A stretch of 56,412 nucleotides of DNA from Ferrovum myxofaciens. GTDB taxonomy: Bacteria > Pseudomonadota > Gammaproteobacteria > Burkholderiales > Ferrovaceae. Under the pieces are notes generated by a model. It made no database searches and had not been told where the DNA came from. It saw only the letters and a program-made list of their open reading frames with translations. Of this stretch, positions 25,596 through 37,003 are shown one piece after another. The stretch is from assembly GCF_000735045.1 (NCBI RefSeq), contig NZ_JPOQ01000009.1:1-56412 (forward strand), read 5' to 3'. How positions within the stretch are numbered: the first letter of the stretch is position 1; every line of letters begins with the position of its first letter. The position numbers were made by a program, and so were the translations under genes.

Positions 25596-26524
25596 GTATG
25601 AAGGAAAAGGGGGCGCTCAAGACAGCGCGCATCCCCATCAAGGTTCAACCCCAGGCACTCCAACCCAAGCCTGCCTGGATCCGTGTCAGGATTCCCACGG
25701 GGGAAAAGTTTCAGGCGGTGCGTACCCTGTTGCGGGAAGAGAAATTGCATACGGTGTGCGAAGAAGCGGCCTGTCCCAACATCGGGGAGTGTTTCAGCGG
25801 GGGAACCGCCACCTTCATGATTCTGGGGGATCGCTGTACGCGCCGTTGCCCTTTCTGTGACGTGGGTCATGGACTACCCGATCCGGTGGACCCCCAGGAG
25901 CCCCAGCGTTTGGCGCGCAGCATCCGGCGTCTGGGGTTGCGTTTCGTGGTGGTGACCAGTGTGGATCGGGATGATTTGCGCGATGGCGGGGCAGGGCATT
26001 TCGTGGCCTGTATTCAGGCCATTCGGGCCGCTTCTCCCGCCACTCGAGTGGAAATCCTGGTGCCGGATTTTCGGGGTCGCCTGGAAACGGCGCTGGAACT
26101 GCTGAGTCAGGCACCGCCCCAAGTATTCAACCATAACCTGGAAACCGTTCCCCGTCTTTATCCTTCGGTCAGACCGGGAGCCGATTATGGACATTCCCTC
26201 CACCTGCTGCGTTCTTTCAAAGCGTTGCATCCCTCGGTGGCAACCAAATCCGGACTCATGCTGGGATTGGGTGAAACTCTCGAGGAAGTGCGGGCGGTCA
26301 TGGCAGACCTGCGGGCGCACGGAGTGGAGATGCTGACTCTGGGGCAGTACCTGCAACCTTCCCTCCATCATTTGCCGGTGACCCATTACTGGGCGCCGGA
26401 GGTATTCGAGCAACTGGGAGAGGACGCCCGGAGGCTCGGCTTCAGTCAGGTGGCCTCGGGGCCGCTGGTGCGTTCCAGTTATCACGCCGAAAGCCAGGCC
26501 ACCGGCGCCCCGCTGACTCTCTGA
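25592..26524 (+). CDS. lipA: Lipoyl synthase
   Basis: LipA is a radical SAM enzyme that inserts two sulfurs into octanoyl groups on lipoyl domains. It has the auxiliary cluster motif [12 protein letters not shown], the SAM cluster motif [13 protein letters not shown], and the C-terminal RSSYHAE whose Ser ligates the auxiliary cluster. Length of 310 residues is typical. GTG 25592 (overlapping the lipB stop, about 7 bases after GGAGG) and ATG 25598 are both possible. It ends 3 bases from the convergent rlpA stop, with no terminator visible. Confidence 0.96.
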   Translation: MSMKEKGALKTARIPIKVQPQALQPKPAWIRVRIPTGEKFQAVRTLLREEKLHTVCEEAACPNIGECFSGGTATFMILGDRCTRRCPFCDVGHGLPDPVDPQEPQRLARSIRRLGLRFVVVTSVDRDDLRDGGAGHFVACIQAIRAASPATRVEILVPDFRGRLETALELLSQAPPQVFNHNLETVPRLYPSVRPGADYGHSLHLLRSFKALHPSVATKSGLMLGLGETLEEVRAVMADLRAHGVEMLTLGQYLQPSLHHLPVTHYWAPEVFEQLGEDARRLGFSQVASGPLVRSSYHAESQATGAPLTL

Positions 26525-26527
26525 ACG

Positions 26528-27103
26528 TCATTTCGGGAAAATCCGTTCCACTTCCACCCATGCGGAACCTTGATTGACAAAGCCCAGTTTCCAGGCGGCG
26601 GTATAGGTGAGATCGATGATCCGGTCGGACTTGAAAGGGCCCCGGTCATTGACTCGCACCACCACCGATTTGCGGTTGGCCAGATTCGTGACCCGGACGT
26701 AGCAGGGGAGCGGCAGCGTGGTACTCGCCCCGGTCATTCCGTACATGTCATAGAGTTCTCCGGTGGAGGTTTTCTGGTTGTGGAACTTACGCCCATACCA
26801 GGAGGCCATCCCCTGGACTTTATAGGGTTTATTGGAGAGGTCGGGGACATAGACCTTGCCGAGGGCCGTATAGGGGCGGTTGGCAAACTTGTTCAAGGGC
26901 TCCTTTCTGGGCACGGCATCGGGAATGTCGGCCAGATCGGCGGGGGGATGAAGACCTGGACCATCGGTCTTATAATGTCCCCCCTCCTGAGGCGCATGGG
27001 ACACGGGCGCAGGCGGCGGCGTGGTGCTGCACCCGGCCAGGATGACCAGGATCAGGCTCAAGCGCAGCATGTTCATGAGGTGTATTTTCTGGTGTGATGT
27101 CAT
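26528..27103 (-). CDS. rlpA: RlpA-like septal lipoprotein with double-psi beta-barrel, catalytic His replaced
   Basis: The 191-residue precursor has a lipoprotein signal with lipobox LAGC and a double-psi beta-barrel near 95-185 (MASWYGRKFHNQKTSTGE and VVVRVNDRGPF). RlpA of Pseudomonas aeruginosa is a lytic transglycosylase for denuded glycans. Here the usual AAHKTLP segment reads GASTTLP, so the His needed for activity there is Ser, while the Glu of TSTGE and the Asp of NDRGPF remain. The C-terminal SPOR domain is also missing; the protein stops right after the barrel. A reduced or structural role is likely. It is the last gene of the mre operon, joined to rodA by ATGA, which supports the start at 27103. 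Confidence 0.87.
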   Translation of the reverse strand: MTSHQKIHLMNMLRLSLILVILAGCSTTPPPAPVSHAPQEGGHYKTDGPGLHPPADLADIPDAVPRKEPLNKFANRPYTALGKVYVPDLSNKPYKVQGMASWYGRKFHNQKTSTGELYDMYGMTGASTTLPLPCYVRVTNLANRKSVVVRVNDRGPFKSDRIIDLTYTAAWKLGFVNQGSAWVEVERIFPK

Positions 27104-28194
27104 TGTTTGACCAATTTTCGGTGGTGATGCACGCTCATCAAGAACCCCACACTGCTGAACAAGGTGACCAGGGAGGTACCTCCGTAACTGAGAAAGGGCA
27201 AAGGGACCCCCACCACGGGCAAAATTCCACTGACCATGCCCATGTTGACGAAAGTATAGGTGAACAAAGTCATGGACAGCGCTCCTGCCATGAGGCGGGA
27301 AAAAGGCGTGGATCCCTCGTTGGCGATGTAAAAGCCACGGGTGATCAACACCAGCATGGCCCCCAGAAAAACCAATTCTCCCATTAAACCGAATTCTTCG
27401 CCAAACACGGCAAAAATGAAATCCGTGGTGTGCTCCGGCAAAAAATCCAGATGGGACTGAGTACCCTGTAACCAGCCTTTCCCCAGCACTCCCCCGGAAC
27501 CGATGGCGATCATGGCTTGCAGGGTATGGTAGCCTGCCCCCAGAGGATCCTGAGTGGGGTCGAGAAAAACGAGGATGCGGTTTTTCTGATAACCGTGCAA
27601 GAGGGGCCAGATCAGCGGAAGAGCCGCCAGGGCAAGGGCGCTCAGGAGTCCCATCACTTTCCAGGGCAAACCGGCAAAATAGAGGATGTAGAACCCGGAA
27701 CTGGCGATGAGGAGCGCGGTGCCCAGATCGGGTTGACGCAGGACCAGGCCCACCGGAACCAGGAGCATCAGGCCCGCCACCACAAAATCACGCCAGTTCA
27801 GGGTGCGGGAACGCCACTCGAAAAAGGCGGCCAGGGCCATGGGCAGAGCCAGTTTCATCAATTCCGAGGGTTGCACATGCAAGGGGCCAAGGTGCAGCCA
27901 GCGCCGGGCGCCATGACTGACTTCTCCAAACAGGGCGACGGCAATCAGGGCCAACAGGGCCAGCCCATACAAGGGGAAAGCCAGACGTTCCAGGATCTGG
28001 GGATTGGTCCGGGCCACCAGTCCCATCACCCCGAAGGCCAGTGCCAGATTGCGCACCTGACTCAGTACTTTGCTCAATTCTTCCCCTGAGGCGCTATAGA
28101 GCACAATCAGGCTGAACAGGACGAGAAACAGGGTCGTATGGAGCAAGGTCCGGTCCATGGGCGCGATCCAGAGGGTATAGGCGCGCTTAATCAT
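27100..28194 (-). CDS. rodA: Peptidoglycan glycosyltransferase RodA
   Basis: RodA is the SEDS-family polymerase of the elongasome and works with PBP2 on lateral wall synthesis. The 364-residue protein has about ten membrane segments and conserved SEDS signatures: WLHLGPLHVQPSELMKLALP, RQPDLGTALLI and the long loop with the DFIFAVFGEEFGL motif, then GVPLPFLSYGGTS. ATG 28194 is chosen because it starts at the usual position and overlaps the mrdA stop by 8 bases. Confidence 0.96.
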   Translation of the reverse strand: MIKRAYTLWIAPMDRTLLHTTLFLVLFSLIVLYSASGEELSKVLSQVRNLALAFGVMGLVARTNPQILERLAFPLYGLALLALIAVALFGEVSHGARRWLHLGPLHVQPSELMKLALPMALAAFFEWRSRTLNWRDFVVAGLMLLVPVGLVLRQPDLGTALLIASSGFYILYFAGLPWKVMGLLSALALAALPLIWPLLHGYQKNRILVFLDPTQDPLGAGYHTLQAMIAIGSGGVLGKGWLQGTQSHLDFLPEHTTDFIFAVFGEEFGLMGELVFLGAMLVLITRGFYIANEGSTPFSRLMAGALSMTLFTYTFVNMGMVSGILPVVGVPLPFLSYGGTSLVTLFSSVGFLMSVHHHRKLVKQ

Positions 28195-30070
28195 GGGGTA
28201 CGGCAGTGGGGGCGGCAGGGGGTGGCCGTTTGCCCAGCAGATAATAGTCGAAAACCTGGCGCGCAATGGGCGCAGCCGTGGAGCCGCCGTGACCGCCGTT
28301 TTCCACCAGAACGGCCACGGCCAGACGGGGGTGATCTGCCGGCGCATAGGCGATGAACAGGGCATGGTCGCGATTATGTTCGGTCAGAGCGCTGGCATTG
28401 TACTTTTCGCCCTGGCGGACGCCGACCACCTGAGCCGTGCCGGTTTTCCCGGCCATCGAATAGAGGGCGCCCGCCCCGGCCTGAGCAGCGGTTCCGCCGG
28501 GTTTCATGACTCCGACCATGGCGTTTCGTACGGTTTCCAGGTCCTCCGGGCGGAAGGTGAGAGTCTGGCTGACTTTGGGTGCGATAAGGGTAATCTTGCC
28601 GGATTCTGCATGACGAATGGCCCGCACCAGATGAGGAGTCATGCGTTTCCCCTGGTTGGCCAGCATGGCCGTGGCCACCGCCAGTTGCAGGGGAGTCGCC
28701 AGTACATAGCCCTGACCGATACCGCTGATGACCGTATCCCCTGCATACCAGGCCTGATGATATTTTTTTTGTTTCCAGACGGTGGAGGGGTAAAGTCCGG
28801 CCACTTCCCCATCCAGGTCGATGCCGCTTTTTTGTCCAAATCCAAACAAAGTAAAGAAATCATGCATTCTGTCGATGCCCATTTCGTTGGCCAGACTATA
28901 GTAATAGGTGTCACAGGACTGAATGATGGAAATTGTCATGTCCACCTTGCCGTGCCCTCCCTCGCGCCAATCCCGGTAGTGATGGCTGCTGCCGGGAAAG
29001 GAAAAATAACCGGGATCGTACAGGACATAGTCGGCACTGCGTACCTTCAGTTGCAGTGCGGCCAGGGCCATGAAGGGCTTGACGGTGGAGCCGGGGGGGT
29101 ATTGTCCGCGCAGGGCGCGGTCATTGAGGGGGTGGTCGGGGGAGGTATTGAGGTCATTCCAGTGCTCCTGATCGATTCCGTCCACGAATAAATTGGGATC
29201 AAAGCCCGGTTGACTGACAAAGGCCAGTACTTCACCCGTCTCCGGGTCGATGGCCACCAGAGCCCCATGCTGGAGTCCAAAGGCTTCCTCCGCCACTTGT
29301 TGCAGTTTGGCGTCGATGGTCAGATACAGGTCGTCTCCGGAAACCGGAGCAGTTTGAGCCAGGCTGCGCAGCCCATGTCCTGCGGCATCGGTTTCCACCT
29401 GTTCGGAGCCGGTCGTCCCGTGCAGGAGTGATTCGTAATGACTTTCGATGCCCTGTTTACCGATATGGTTGGTGCCTCGATACTGGTCGCTCAGGTCTTC
29501 ATCCTCCAGACGGTCCTGATCCTCTTCGTTGATCCGGCTGATATAGCCGATCAGATGGGAGGCATGTAGGCCTAAAGGATAGGTACGGGTGAGGCGGGCT
29601 TCGATGTCCACCCCAGGGAAACGGTAGCGATTCACGGAAAAGCGCGCGACTTCTTCTTCCGTGAGATGGGTGCGGATGGCAACGGGAGTCAGCCCGTGAC
29701 TTTCATCGCGCATTTTCTGGAACAACTTGCGATCCGAGGGGGTGATGGTTACTAAGCGGGTCAAGGCTTCCAGGGTGGCAGAAATATCCGGACAGAGATG
29801 GGGGGTGATTTCCAGATCAAATTCGTAACGATTCTCTGCCAGCACCACGCCATGGCGATCGAGGATCAGGCCTCGTTGAGGAACCAGGGGAACGATGGCA
29901 ATTCGATTGGCTTCTGCCAGGGTATGGTAATGGCGCTGGGCCACGATTTGCAGCCAGGCCAGGCGGGCGATCAGGGCCAGGAACAGAACCATGACGAGCC
30001 ACCAGGTGACGCCCAGGCGAAAGCGAAAATTCCATCGTTCCTGATGCGGATCGCGCAGGGGGGGCGACAT
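28187..30070 (-). CDS. mrdA: Penicillin-binding protein 2 (transpeptidase)
   Basis: PBP2 crosslinks lateral-wall peptidoglycan together with RodA and MreBCD. The 627-residue protein has an N-terminal membrane anchor (about 20-40), the dimerisation/pedestal domain, and a transpeptidase domain with PPGSTVKPF (SxxK), SCDTYYY and KTGTAQVVG motifs. Start ATG 30070 follows the mreD stop by a single base and gives the usual short cytoplasmic N-terminus before the anchor. Confidence 0.96.
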   Translation of the reverse strand: MSPPLRDPHQERWNFRFRLGVTWWLVMVLFLALIARLAWLQIVAQRHYHTLAEANRIAIVPLVPQRGLILDRHGVVLAENRYEFDLEITPHLCPDISATLEALTRLVTITPSDRKLFQKMRDESHGLTPVAIRTHLTEEEVARFSVNRYRFPGVDIEARLTRTYPLGLHASHLIGYISRINEEDQDRLEDEDLSDQYRGTNHIGKQGIESHYESLLHGTTGSEQVETDAAGHGLRSLAQTAPVSGDDLYLTIDAKLQQVAEEAFGLQHGALVAIDPETGEVLAFVSQPGFDPNLFVDGIDQEHWNDLNTSPDHPLNDRALRGQYPPGSTVKPFMALAALQLKVRSADYVLYDPGYFSFPGSSHHYRDWREGGHGKVDMTISIIQSCDTYYYSLANEMGIDRMHDFFTLFGFGQKSGIDLDGEVAGLYPSTVWKQKKYHQAWYAGDTVISGIGQGYVLATPLQLAVATAMLANQGKRMTPHLVRAIRHAESGKITLIAPKVSQTLTFRPEDLETVRNAMVGVMKPGGTAAQAGAGALYSMAGKTGTAQVVGVRQGEKYNASALTEHNRDHALFIAYAPADHPRLAVAVLVENGGHGGSTAAPIARQVFDYYLLGKRPPPAAPTAVPHD

Positions 30071-30071
30071 G

Positions 30072-30599
30072 TCAGGGGGACTGCGGGGGCGCAGCAGGAC
30101 GCGGGGCACGTTCCAGCAGGAGGGGCAGGAACGGCCACCCCAGGGCCCCCAGCAAGGGCTGGATCACCCACCAGGCCCAGTTGGGCCAGGAGTATCCCAG
30201 CAGGCCGTTCACCAATCCTTCCAGCCATTGGGTCAGCAGAAGCAACATCAGTACGTGCAGCACCTGGTTGAGGCGATAAAAGGACAGAATGCGCGGTCGA
30301 TAGTACTGAACCAGAACGTAGAGGGTGGAATACGTCAGGGCGTGCACGCCCAGCACATGACTTTGTGCCACATCACTCAATATCCCCAGCAGGAAAGCGC
30401 TGCCGGCACCCATCACGGTGGGTTCAAAGACCCCCCAATAGATCAGGAGCAGCGCCGTGGCATCGGGACGTATCCACAGTCCCCAACCTTCCCAGGGCAG
30501 AAAAAGAAAAATCAGACTCAATCCCAGGCTGGTGCGAATCCACCCGCGCGAGGGAGAAACACGCAGGGTTGTCGCAGAGAGGGAGGTAATGGAGTCCAT
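30072..30599 (-). CDS. mreD: Rod shape-determining membrane protein MreD
   Basis: MreD is a small inner-membrane member of the elongasome. The 175-residue protein has about five membrane helices, including LGLSLIFLFLPWEGW and HVLMLLLLTQWLEG, and lies between mreC and mrdA. Start ATG 30599 (MDSITSL) is one base after the mreC stop. The C-terminal tail is proline-rich. Confidence 0.9.
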   Translation of the reverse strand: MDSITSLSATTLRVSPSRGWIRTSLGLSLIFLFLPWEGWGLWIRPDATALLLIYWGVFEPTVMGAGSAFLLGILSDVAQSHVLGVHALTYSTLYVLVQYYRPRILSFYRLNQVLHVLMLLLLTQWLEGLVNGLLGYSWPNWAWWVIQPLLGALGWPFLPLLLERAPRPAAPPQSP

Positions 30600-30600
30600 G

Positions 30601-31506
30601 TCAGGGTTTTTTATGAATCGGAGGATGGGGCGGGTTGTCCAGAGGGGGCAGATTCTGGAAAGCCGTATTGGGGGCCATGACCAGCACGTCGGGATAAGTA
30701 TCGGTGCCGGCGTTGACGCGCGCAGTGATTTCGACAAATGCGGAAGAGGGATGGCGCGTGACGGAAGTCAGGGTGGCAACGGTCAATCCCCTGGGATACA
30801 GGCCGTCGATGCCGGAGGTGAGCAGAAGATCCCCGACCTTGACATCGGTTTGTGACGGGACATAGGGCAAGGAAAGTTCCCCTTGATGGCCGGTTCCCAT
30901 GGCCAGGGTACGCAGTCCGGTGCGCTCGATTTCCACGGGAATGGTCAGGTTGCGGTTACTGATCAGGGTGACTTCGCTTTCGTCGGGGTAGACACGCGTG
31001 ATTTGTCCCATCAATCCCTGATCGGTCAGGACGGGAGAGCCGGCCTGGATGCCCTGACTCTCCCCGCCTTCCAGCAGGACCTTCTGGACGAAGGGGTTGC
31101 GCGCGCTACTGATGAGTCGGCAGACTCGCCCGGTAAATCGGGGGGTGCTTCCGAGTTGCATCAGGGCGTGTAACCGGGTCAGGTCTCGGGTCAGGAGGGT
31201 GGCTTGTTGAACCAGTGCGGCTTGCCCCAGCAATTCATGACGCAGGGCATTGTTTTCGGCCTGCAGGCGTTCCAGGGTCGTCAGATGGCGACCGATTTCC
31301 CGTTCGGTCCAGAGGGGAACCCGGGCCAATTCCTGGAGCGGAAGGGTCCAGATCCGCAGGATCTGGTGAACCTTTTCCAGTCGGTGATAATGATGGTCGA
31401 GAAGAATGCACGCCAGGGCGAGCAGGCCATAAATCCCGCTCCGCAGCCAGAGGGGGGCGGCTGGTCGCGAAAACAGATCGTTGGGGCGGGATTTTAGGGT
31501 CGACAT
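30601..31506 (-). CDS. mreC: Rod shape-determining protein MreC
   Basis: MreC is a bitopic periplasmic scaffold that activates PBP2-RodA. The 301-residue protein has one membrane segment (LRSGIYGLLALACILLD, about 21-37), a coiled-coil (about 65-110, TLERLQAENNALRHELLGQ) and two beta domains. Characteristic segments are NPFVQKVLLEGG and QGLMGQITRV. The tail after PDVLVMAP is Pro/Asn/His-rich. ATG 31506 starts just before the membrane segment and about 22 bases from the mreB stop. Confidence 0.94.
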   Translation of the reverse strand: MSTLKSRPNDLFSRPAAPLWLRSGIYGLLALACILLDHHYHRLEKVHQILRIWTLPLQELARVPLWTEREIGRHLTTLERLQAENNALRHELLGQAALVQQATLLTRDLTRLHALMQLGSTPRFTGRVCRLISSARNPFVQKVLLEGGESQGIQAGSPVLTDQGLMGQITRVYPDESEVTLISNRNLTIPVEIERTGLRTLAMGTGHQGELSLPYVPSQTDVKVGDLLLTSGIDGLYPRGLTVATLTSVTRHPSSAFVEITARVNAGTDTYPDVLVMAPNTAFQNLPPLDNPPHPPIHKKP

Positions 31507-31528
31507 GCCAGACCGCAGTAGAACGCCA

Positions 31529-32610
<1,082 letters not shown>

Positions 32611-32645
32611 ACGCGATTACACCATTCCTTTCCACGGGAGGTTCC

Positions 32646-32939
32646 TTGTCTGATTCGTTGAATGAAAGTTCCCTGCGTCATCTGGCACGTTTGGCCTGTA
32701 TCGAACTGAGTGCAGAGGAGTTGGATCGCTTGCCGGCCCGGTTCCACAGCATTCTGGGTCTCATCGATCGCCTGCAGCAAGTGGATACCCAGGGAGTCAA
32801 ACCCCTGGCTCAGTCCTTTGATCTGACCTTGCGTCTGCGGGACGATGAAATCACCACCCGGGACCAGCGCGCACAATTTCAATCCCTGGCCCCCGAAGTG
32901 GCGGACGGCCTGTATCTCGTTCCCCGAGTCATCGAATAA
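32646..32939 (+). CDS. gatC: Asp-tRNA(Asn)/Glu-tRNA(Gln) amidotransferase subunit C
   Basis: GatC stabilises the GatA-GatB pair of the tRNA-dependent amidotransferase. The 97-residue protein has the family pattern LRHLARLACIELSAEEL and ends with VADGLYLVPRVIE. The start is TTG 32646, five bases after GGGAGG; no suitable ATG exists. It is followed 9 bases later by gatA. Confidence 0.95.
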   Translation: MSDSLNESSLRHLARLACIELSAEELDRLPARFHSILGLIDRLQQVDTQGVKPLAQSFDLTLRLRDDEITTRDQRAQFQSLAPEVADGLYLVPRVIE

Positions 32940-32948
32940 GGGCTTCTC

Positions 32949-34418
32949 ATGAATCTTGATGACACCTCATTGCGCATGCTCTGCGCAGGATTACGCGAGC
33001 GTACCTTTTCCAGCGAAGAGTTGACCCAGGCTTACCTGCAGCGTATCGAACAGTACAATACGCGTCTGGGTTGTTTCATTACGGTGGACCCCGAACGTTC
33101 CCTGTCCCAGGCCCGTGCCGCCGATATACGCCTGGCGCGGGGAGAGGGGGGGCCGTTGCTGGGCATCCCGGTGGCGCACAAGGATATTTTCTGTACCGAG
33201 GGCTGGCTGACCACCTGTGGTTCGCGCATGTTGTCCAATTTTGTGGCTCCCTACGATGCCCATGTCATCCAGCGTTTCAAAGAGGCTGGCTCGGTCATTC
33301 TGGGGAAAACCAACATGGACGAATTTGCCATGGGGTCGAGCAATGAAACCTCTTTTTATGGTCCGGTGCACAATCCCTGGCAACTGACCCATGTGCCGGG
33401 GGGCAGTTCCGGGGGCTCTGCGGCGGCTGTGGCTGCCCGTTTGGCTCCCTTGGCAACGGCTACGGACACGGGCGGATCCATTCGTCAGCCTGCAGCCTTC
33501 TGCGGGATCAGCGGGCTCAAACCCACCTATGGACGGGTTTCCCGTTATGGCATGATTGCCTTTGCCTCCAGTCTCGATCAGGGTGGGCTCATGGCGCCCA
33601 GCGCGGCAGATTTAGCCTGGAGTCTGGGTACCCTGACGGGATTCGATGAACGGGATGCCACTTCGGTGGCGCGTCCAGAGGAAGACTTTGGTGCCCAACT
33701 GGAACACTCCCTGGAAGGATTGCGCATCGGTTTGCCCCGTCAGTATTTTGGTTCGGGCATCGCTCCCGGGGTGGCACAGGCCGTGGAGGAAGCCCTGCGC
33801 GTCTATGAATCCCGGGGTGCCCGACTTGTGGAAGTGGATCTGCCGCACAGCGAGCTGTCGGTGCCGGTTTACTATGTACTGGCGCCTGCCGAAGCCTCCA
33901 GCAACCTGTCCCGCTATGATGGCGTACGCTACGGATGGCGCGCGTCACAGTACGGCGATCTCAATGAAATGATCGCGCGCAGTCGGGCCGAAGGGTTTGG
34001 CGCAGAGGTCAAATTGCGCATTTTGACCGGTGCCTATGTGTTGTCCCAAGGGTATTATGATGCCTACTACTTGCAGGCCCAACGGGTACGCCGCCTCATC
34101 CAGCAGGATTTTTTACAGGCTTTTGAACAGTGCGACGTGTTGATGGGGCCCACCACACCCAGTACGGCTTTCCGTTTTGGCGACAAGGGCAGTGACCCGG
34201 TTCAGATGTATCTGTCCGACATCTTCACCATTGGAGTCAATCTGGCAGGCTTGCCAGGCATGTCCATTCCGGTGGGGTTCGATGGTCAGGGACTGCCTGT
34301 GGGGTTGCAACTGATCGGACCCCACTTCAGCGAGGCGCGCCTTCTGGCCGTTGCCCACGGGTATCAACAGGCAACCGATTGGCATGCCCGGGTTCCCGGG
34401 CGGGGAGAACAAGCATGA
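32949..34418 (+). CDS. gatA: Asp-tRNA(Asn)/Glu-tRNA(Gln) amidotransferase subunit A
   Basis: GatA is the glutaminase subunit that releases ammonia for the amidation of mischarged tRNA. The 489-residue amidase-signature enzyme has the Lys of [10 protein letters not shown], the [11 protein letters not shown] segment, the [13 protein letters not shown] signature and the catalytic [14 protein letters not shown] stretch. It overlaps gatB by ATGA. Confidence 0.97.
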   Translation: MNLDDTSLRMLCAGLRERTFSSEELTQAYLQRIEQYNTRLGCFITVDPERSLSQARAADIRLARGEGGPLLGIPVAHKDIFCTEGWLTTCGSRMLSNFVAPYDAHVIQRFKEAGSVILGKTNMDEFAMGSSNETSFYGPVHNPWQLTHVPGGSSGGSAAAVAARLAPLATATDTGGSIRQPAAFCGISGLKPTYGRVSRYGMIAFASSLDQGGLMAPSAADLAWSLGTLTGFDERDATSVARPEEDFGAQLEHSLEGLRIGLPRQYFGSGIAPGVAQAVEEALRVYESRGARLVEVDLPHSELSVPVYYVLAPAEASSNLSRYDGVRYGWRASQYGDLNEMIARSRAEGFGAEVKLRILTGAYVLSQGYYDAYYLQAQRVRRLIQQDFLQAFEQCDVLMGPTTPSTAFRFGDKGSDPVQMYLSDIFTIGVNLAGLPGMSIPVGFDGQGLPVGLQLIGPHFSEARLLAVAHGYQQATDWHARVPGRGEQA

Positions 34419-35851
34419 AGTGGGAAATGGTCATCGGGCTGGAAACCCATGTGCAGTTGGCAACCCGTTCCAAAATGTTTTCCGGTTCCCCCACGGCTTT
34501 TGGTGCGCCTCCGAATGTTCAGGCCAATGCGGTGGATCTGGCCCTGCCCGGCGTTTTGCCGGTTCCAAACCGGCAGGCCGTGGCCCAGGCCATCCGCTTT
34601 GGTCTGGCGGTGGGCGCACAGATCAATCCGCGTTCGTGGTTCGAGCGCAAGAATTATTTTTATCCCGATCTGCCCAAGGGATATCAGATCAGCCAGTACG
34701 AGGAACCGGTGGTCAAAGGCGGTGTGGTGACCTTTGCCCTGGAGGGCGTGCCTCATCAGGTACTCCTGACCCGGGCGCATCTGGAAGAGGATGCGGGCAA
34801 GTCGTTGCACGAAGATTTTCATGGGCGTTCCGGTATCGATTTGAACCGTGCCGGGACTCCCTTGCTTGAAATCGTGACGGAACCGGTGATGCGCAGCGCA
34901 GCGGAAGCGGTGGCGTATGCCCGTACGTTACATCAACTGGTGACCTGGATCGGGATATGCGATGGCAACATGCAGGAGGGATCGTTCCGGTGCGATGCCA
35001 ATGTCTCGGTGCGGCCCCAGGGGCAGGTGGCGTTTGGGACGCGTTGTGAAATCAAGAATCTGAATTCCTTCCGTTTTCTGGAACAGGCCATTCTGCATGA
35101 ATTTGAACGGCAGGTGGAGTTGTTGGAAAGCGGGGGGAAAGTGGTTCAGGAAACCCGCCTGTACGATCCGGAACGGGATGAGACACGCTCCATGCGTTCC
35201 AAGGAGGATGCCCAGGATTATCGTTATTTCCCGGATCCGGATCTGCCGCCTCTGTGTATCGATGAGGCATGGATCGAGCAGGAACGGGCTGCCTTGCCGG
35301 AATTGCCGGCGGCCCTGGCGCAGCGTCTGCAGACCCGGTTTGGTCTGTCGGTCTATGATGCCGGTTTGCTCACCGCCTCTCGGGAATGGGCCAACTATTT
35401 TCTGACCCTGATGGCGGAAGGCACCCTGGATCCCAAACTCTGCGCCAACTGGATGACGGGGGAGTTGGCCGCCACCCTCAAGCGCACCGGGCGGGAGGTG
35501 CAAGATTCCTCGGTGAGCGCCCCTCAACTGGCGGCTTTGCTGCGGCGGATCCAGGACGGCACCTTGTCGGGCAAGATGGCCCGGGAAGTGTTCGAGATTG
35601 TGTGGCAGGAGGGGGGAGAGGTGGATGCGCTCATTGCGGCCCGTGGTCTTTCCCAGGTATCGGACAGCGGGGTGCTGGAAAAATTGATCGATGAATTACT
35701 GGCGGCTCACCCCGCCCAGGTGGAAGAGTTTCGCGCGGGCAAGGACAAGGTTTTCGGGTTTTTTGTGGGCCGTGCCATGAAGGCCAGTGAGGGGCGGGCC
35801 AACCCGCAACAACTCAATGAGTTGCTGCGCCGCAAATTAAGTGGATCCTGA
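34415..35851 (+). CDS. gatB: Asp-tRNA(Asn)/Glu-tRNA(Gln) amidotransferase subunit B
   Basis: GatB activates the carboxylate of mischarged tRNA with ATP and amidates it. The 478-residue protein starts with [11 protein letters not shown], has the [16 protein letters not shown] segment, the metal/ATP site region HLEEDAGKS and [13 protein letters not shown], and a C-terminal YqeY-like tail domain. The pathway serves Asn-tRNA, Gln-tRNA or both; the A1-U72 pair of the tRNA-Gln here argues mildly for Asn. metX begins 9 bases downstream. Confidence 0.97.
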   Translation: MKWEMVIGLETHVQLATRSKMFSGSPTAFGAPPNVQANAVDLALPGVLPVPNRQAVAQAIRFGLAVGAQINPRSWFERKNYFYPDLPKGYQISQYEEPVVKGGVVTFALEGVPHQVLLTRAHLEEDAGKSLHEDFHGRSGIDLNRAGTPLLEIVTEPVMRSAAEAVAYARTLHQLVTWIGICDGNMQEGSFRCDANVSVRPQGQVAFGTRCEIKNLNSFRFLEQAILHEFERQVELLESGGKVVQETRLYDPERDETRSMRSKEDAQDYRYFPDPDLPPLCIDEAWIEQERAALPELPAALAQRLQTRFGLSVYDAGLLTASREWANYFLTLMAEGTLDPKLCANWMTGELAATLKRTGREVQDSSVSAPQLAALLRRIQDGTLSGKMAREVFEIVWQEGGEVDALIAARGLSQVSDSGVLEKLIDELLAAHPAQVEEFRAGKDKVFGFFVGRAMKASEGRANPQQLNELLRRKLSGS

Positions 35852-35860
35852 GCGTACGTG

Positions 35861-37003
35861 ATGACCCGGACTGCATCCTCTGTTGGCATCGTCTTCCCGC
35901 AAGTGGCGTATTTCGATGTTCCTTTGCGCCTGTCCTCCGGCACCGTATTGCCCCACTACCAACTGGTGTATGAAACCTACGGGGTCCTCAACGAAAGGAA
36001 GGACAATGCCATTCTGGTTTGTCATGCCCTGTCCGGTTCCCATCATGTGGCCGGTCAATATGCCGGGGATCTTCATGGGGTGGGTTGGTGGGAAAACATG
36101 GTGGGGCCCGGTAAACCCGTGGATACGGAGCGGTTTTTTGTGATCGGGGTCAATAATCTGGGGGGCTGTCATGGTTCCACGGGTCCCTCCAGTTTGAATC
36201 CGGTGACGGGACAGCCTTATGGGGCGAGTTTTCCATTTCTGACGGTGGAAGATTGGGTCGAGTCCCAGGCCCGTCTGGCGGACCATTTGGGAATTTCCAC
36301 CTTTGCTGCAGTGATGGGGGGCAGTCTGGGGGCCATGCAAGCCCTGCAATGGACGATTCGTTTCCCTGAACGGGTTCGTCATGCCCTGATCATTGCCGCT
36401 GCTCCTTGTCTTTCTGCCCAGAATATCGGCTTCAATGAAGTGGCGCGTCAGGCCATTACCAGCGATCCCCATTTCTACGGTGGAGATTTCTATGCGCAGG
36501 GAGTCGTGCCGGAACGGGGGCTGCGTCTGGCCCGGATGTTGGGGCATATCACCTACCTGAGTGATGATGCCATGATGACAAAGTTCGGGCGGGAATTGAT
36601 CGGAGGAGCGCCCCATTTTTCCCTCGAAGTGGAATTCGAAATTGAATCCTACCTGCGCTATCAGGGAAAAAAGTTTTCGGAACGGTTTGATGCCAATACC
36701 TATCTGATCATGACCAAGGCCCTGGATTACTTTGATCCGGCACGCGCCACGGGCGGTGATCTGGCACAGGCGCTGCAGCCTGCGCGCGCGCAGTTCCTGG
36801 TTCTGTCCTTTACCACGGACTGGCGTTTTTCCCCCGCCCGCTCCCGTGAAATCGTCCAGGCTCTGCTGGATAACCGGGCGGTGGTGAGTTATGCGGAAAT
36901 CGATTCCAATCAGGGGCATGATGCTTTTTTGATGGAAAATGAGGATTATTTCGCAGTGATGTTCGCCTATCTTGAACGGATTGCCGGGGAGTGCCGCCCA
37001 TGA
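35861..37003 (+). CDS. metX: Homoserine O-acyltransferase MetX
   Basis: MetX acylates homoserine to commit it to methionine. The 380-residue alpha/beta-hydrolase-fold enzyme has the nucleophile elbow [13 protein letters not shown], the Asp in TTDWRFSP and the His in NQGHDAFL. The acyl donor (acetyl-CoA or succinyl-CoA) cannot be decided by family membership alone. ATG 35861 and GTG 35858 are adjacent candidates. It overlaps metW by ATGA. No SAM or other riboswitch-like structure fits in the 9-base gap after gatB. Confidence 0.94.
   Translation: MTRTASSVGIVFPQVAYFDVPLRLSSGTVLPHYQLVYETYGVLNERKDNAILVCHALSGSHHVAGQYAGDLHGVGWWENMVGPGKPVDTERFFVIGVNNLGGCHGSTGPSSLNPVTGQPYGASFPFLTVEDWVESQARLADHLGISTFAAVMGGSLGAMQALQWTIRFPERVRHALIIAAAPCLSAQNIGFNEVARQAITSDPHFYGGDFYAQGVVPERGLRLARMLGHITYLSDDAMMTKFGRELIGGAPHFSLEVEFEIESYLRYQGKKFSERFDANTYLIMTKALDYFDPARATGGDLAQALQPARAQFLVLSFTTDWRFSPARSREIVQALLDNRAVVSYAEIDSNQGHDAFLMENEDYFAVMFAYLERIAGECRP

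Noticed and set aside
35852-35860. Possible SAM riboswitch ahead of metX
   Set aside because: Only 9 bases separate gatB from metX; there is no room for an aptamer and no such fold was seen near it.
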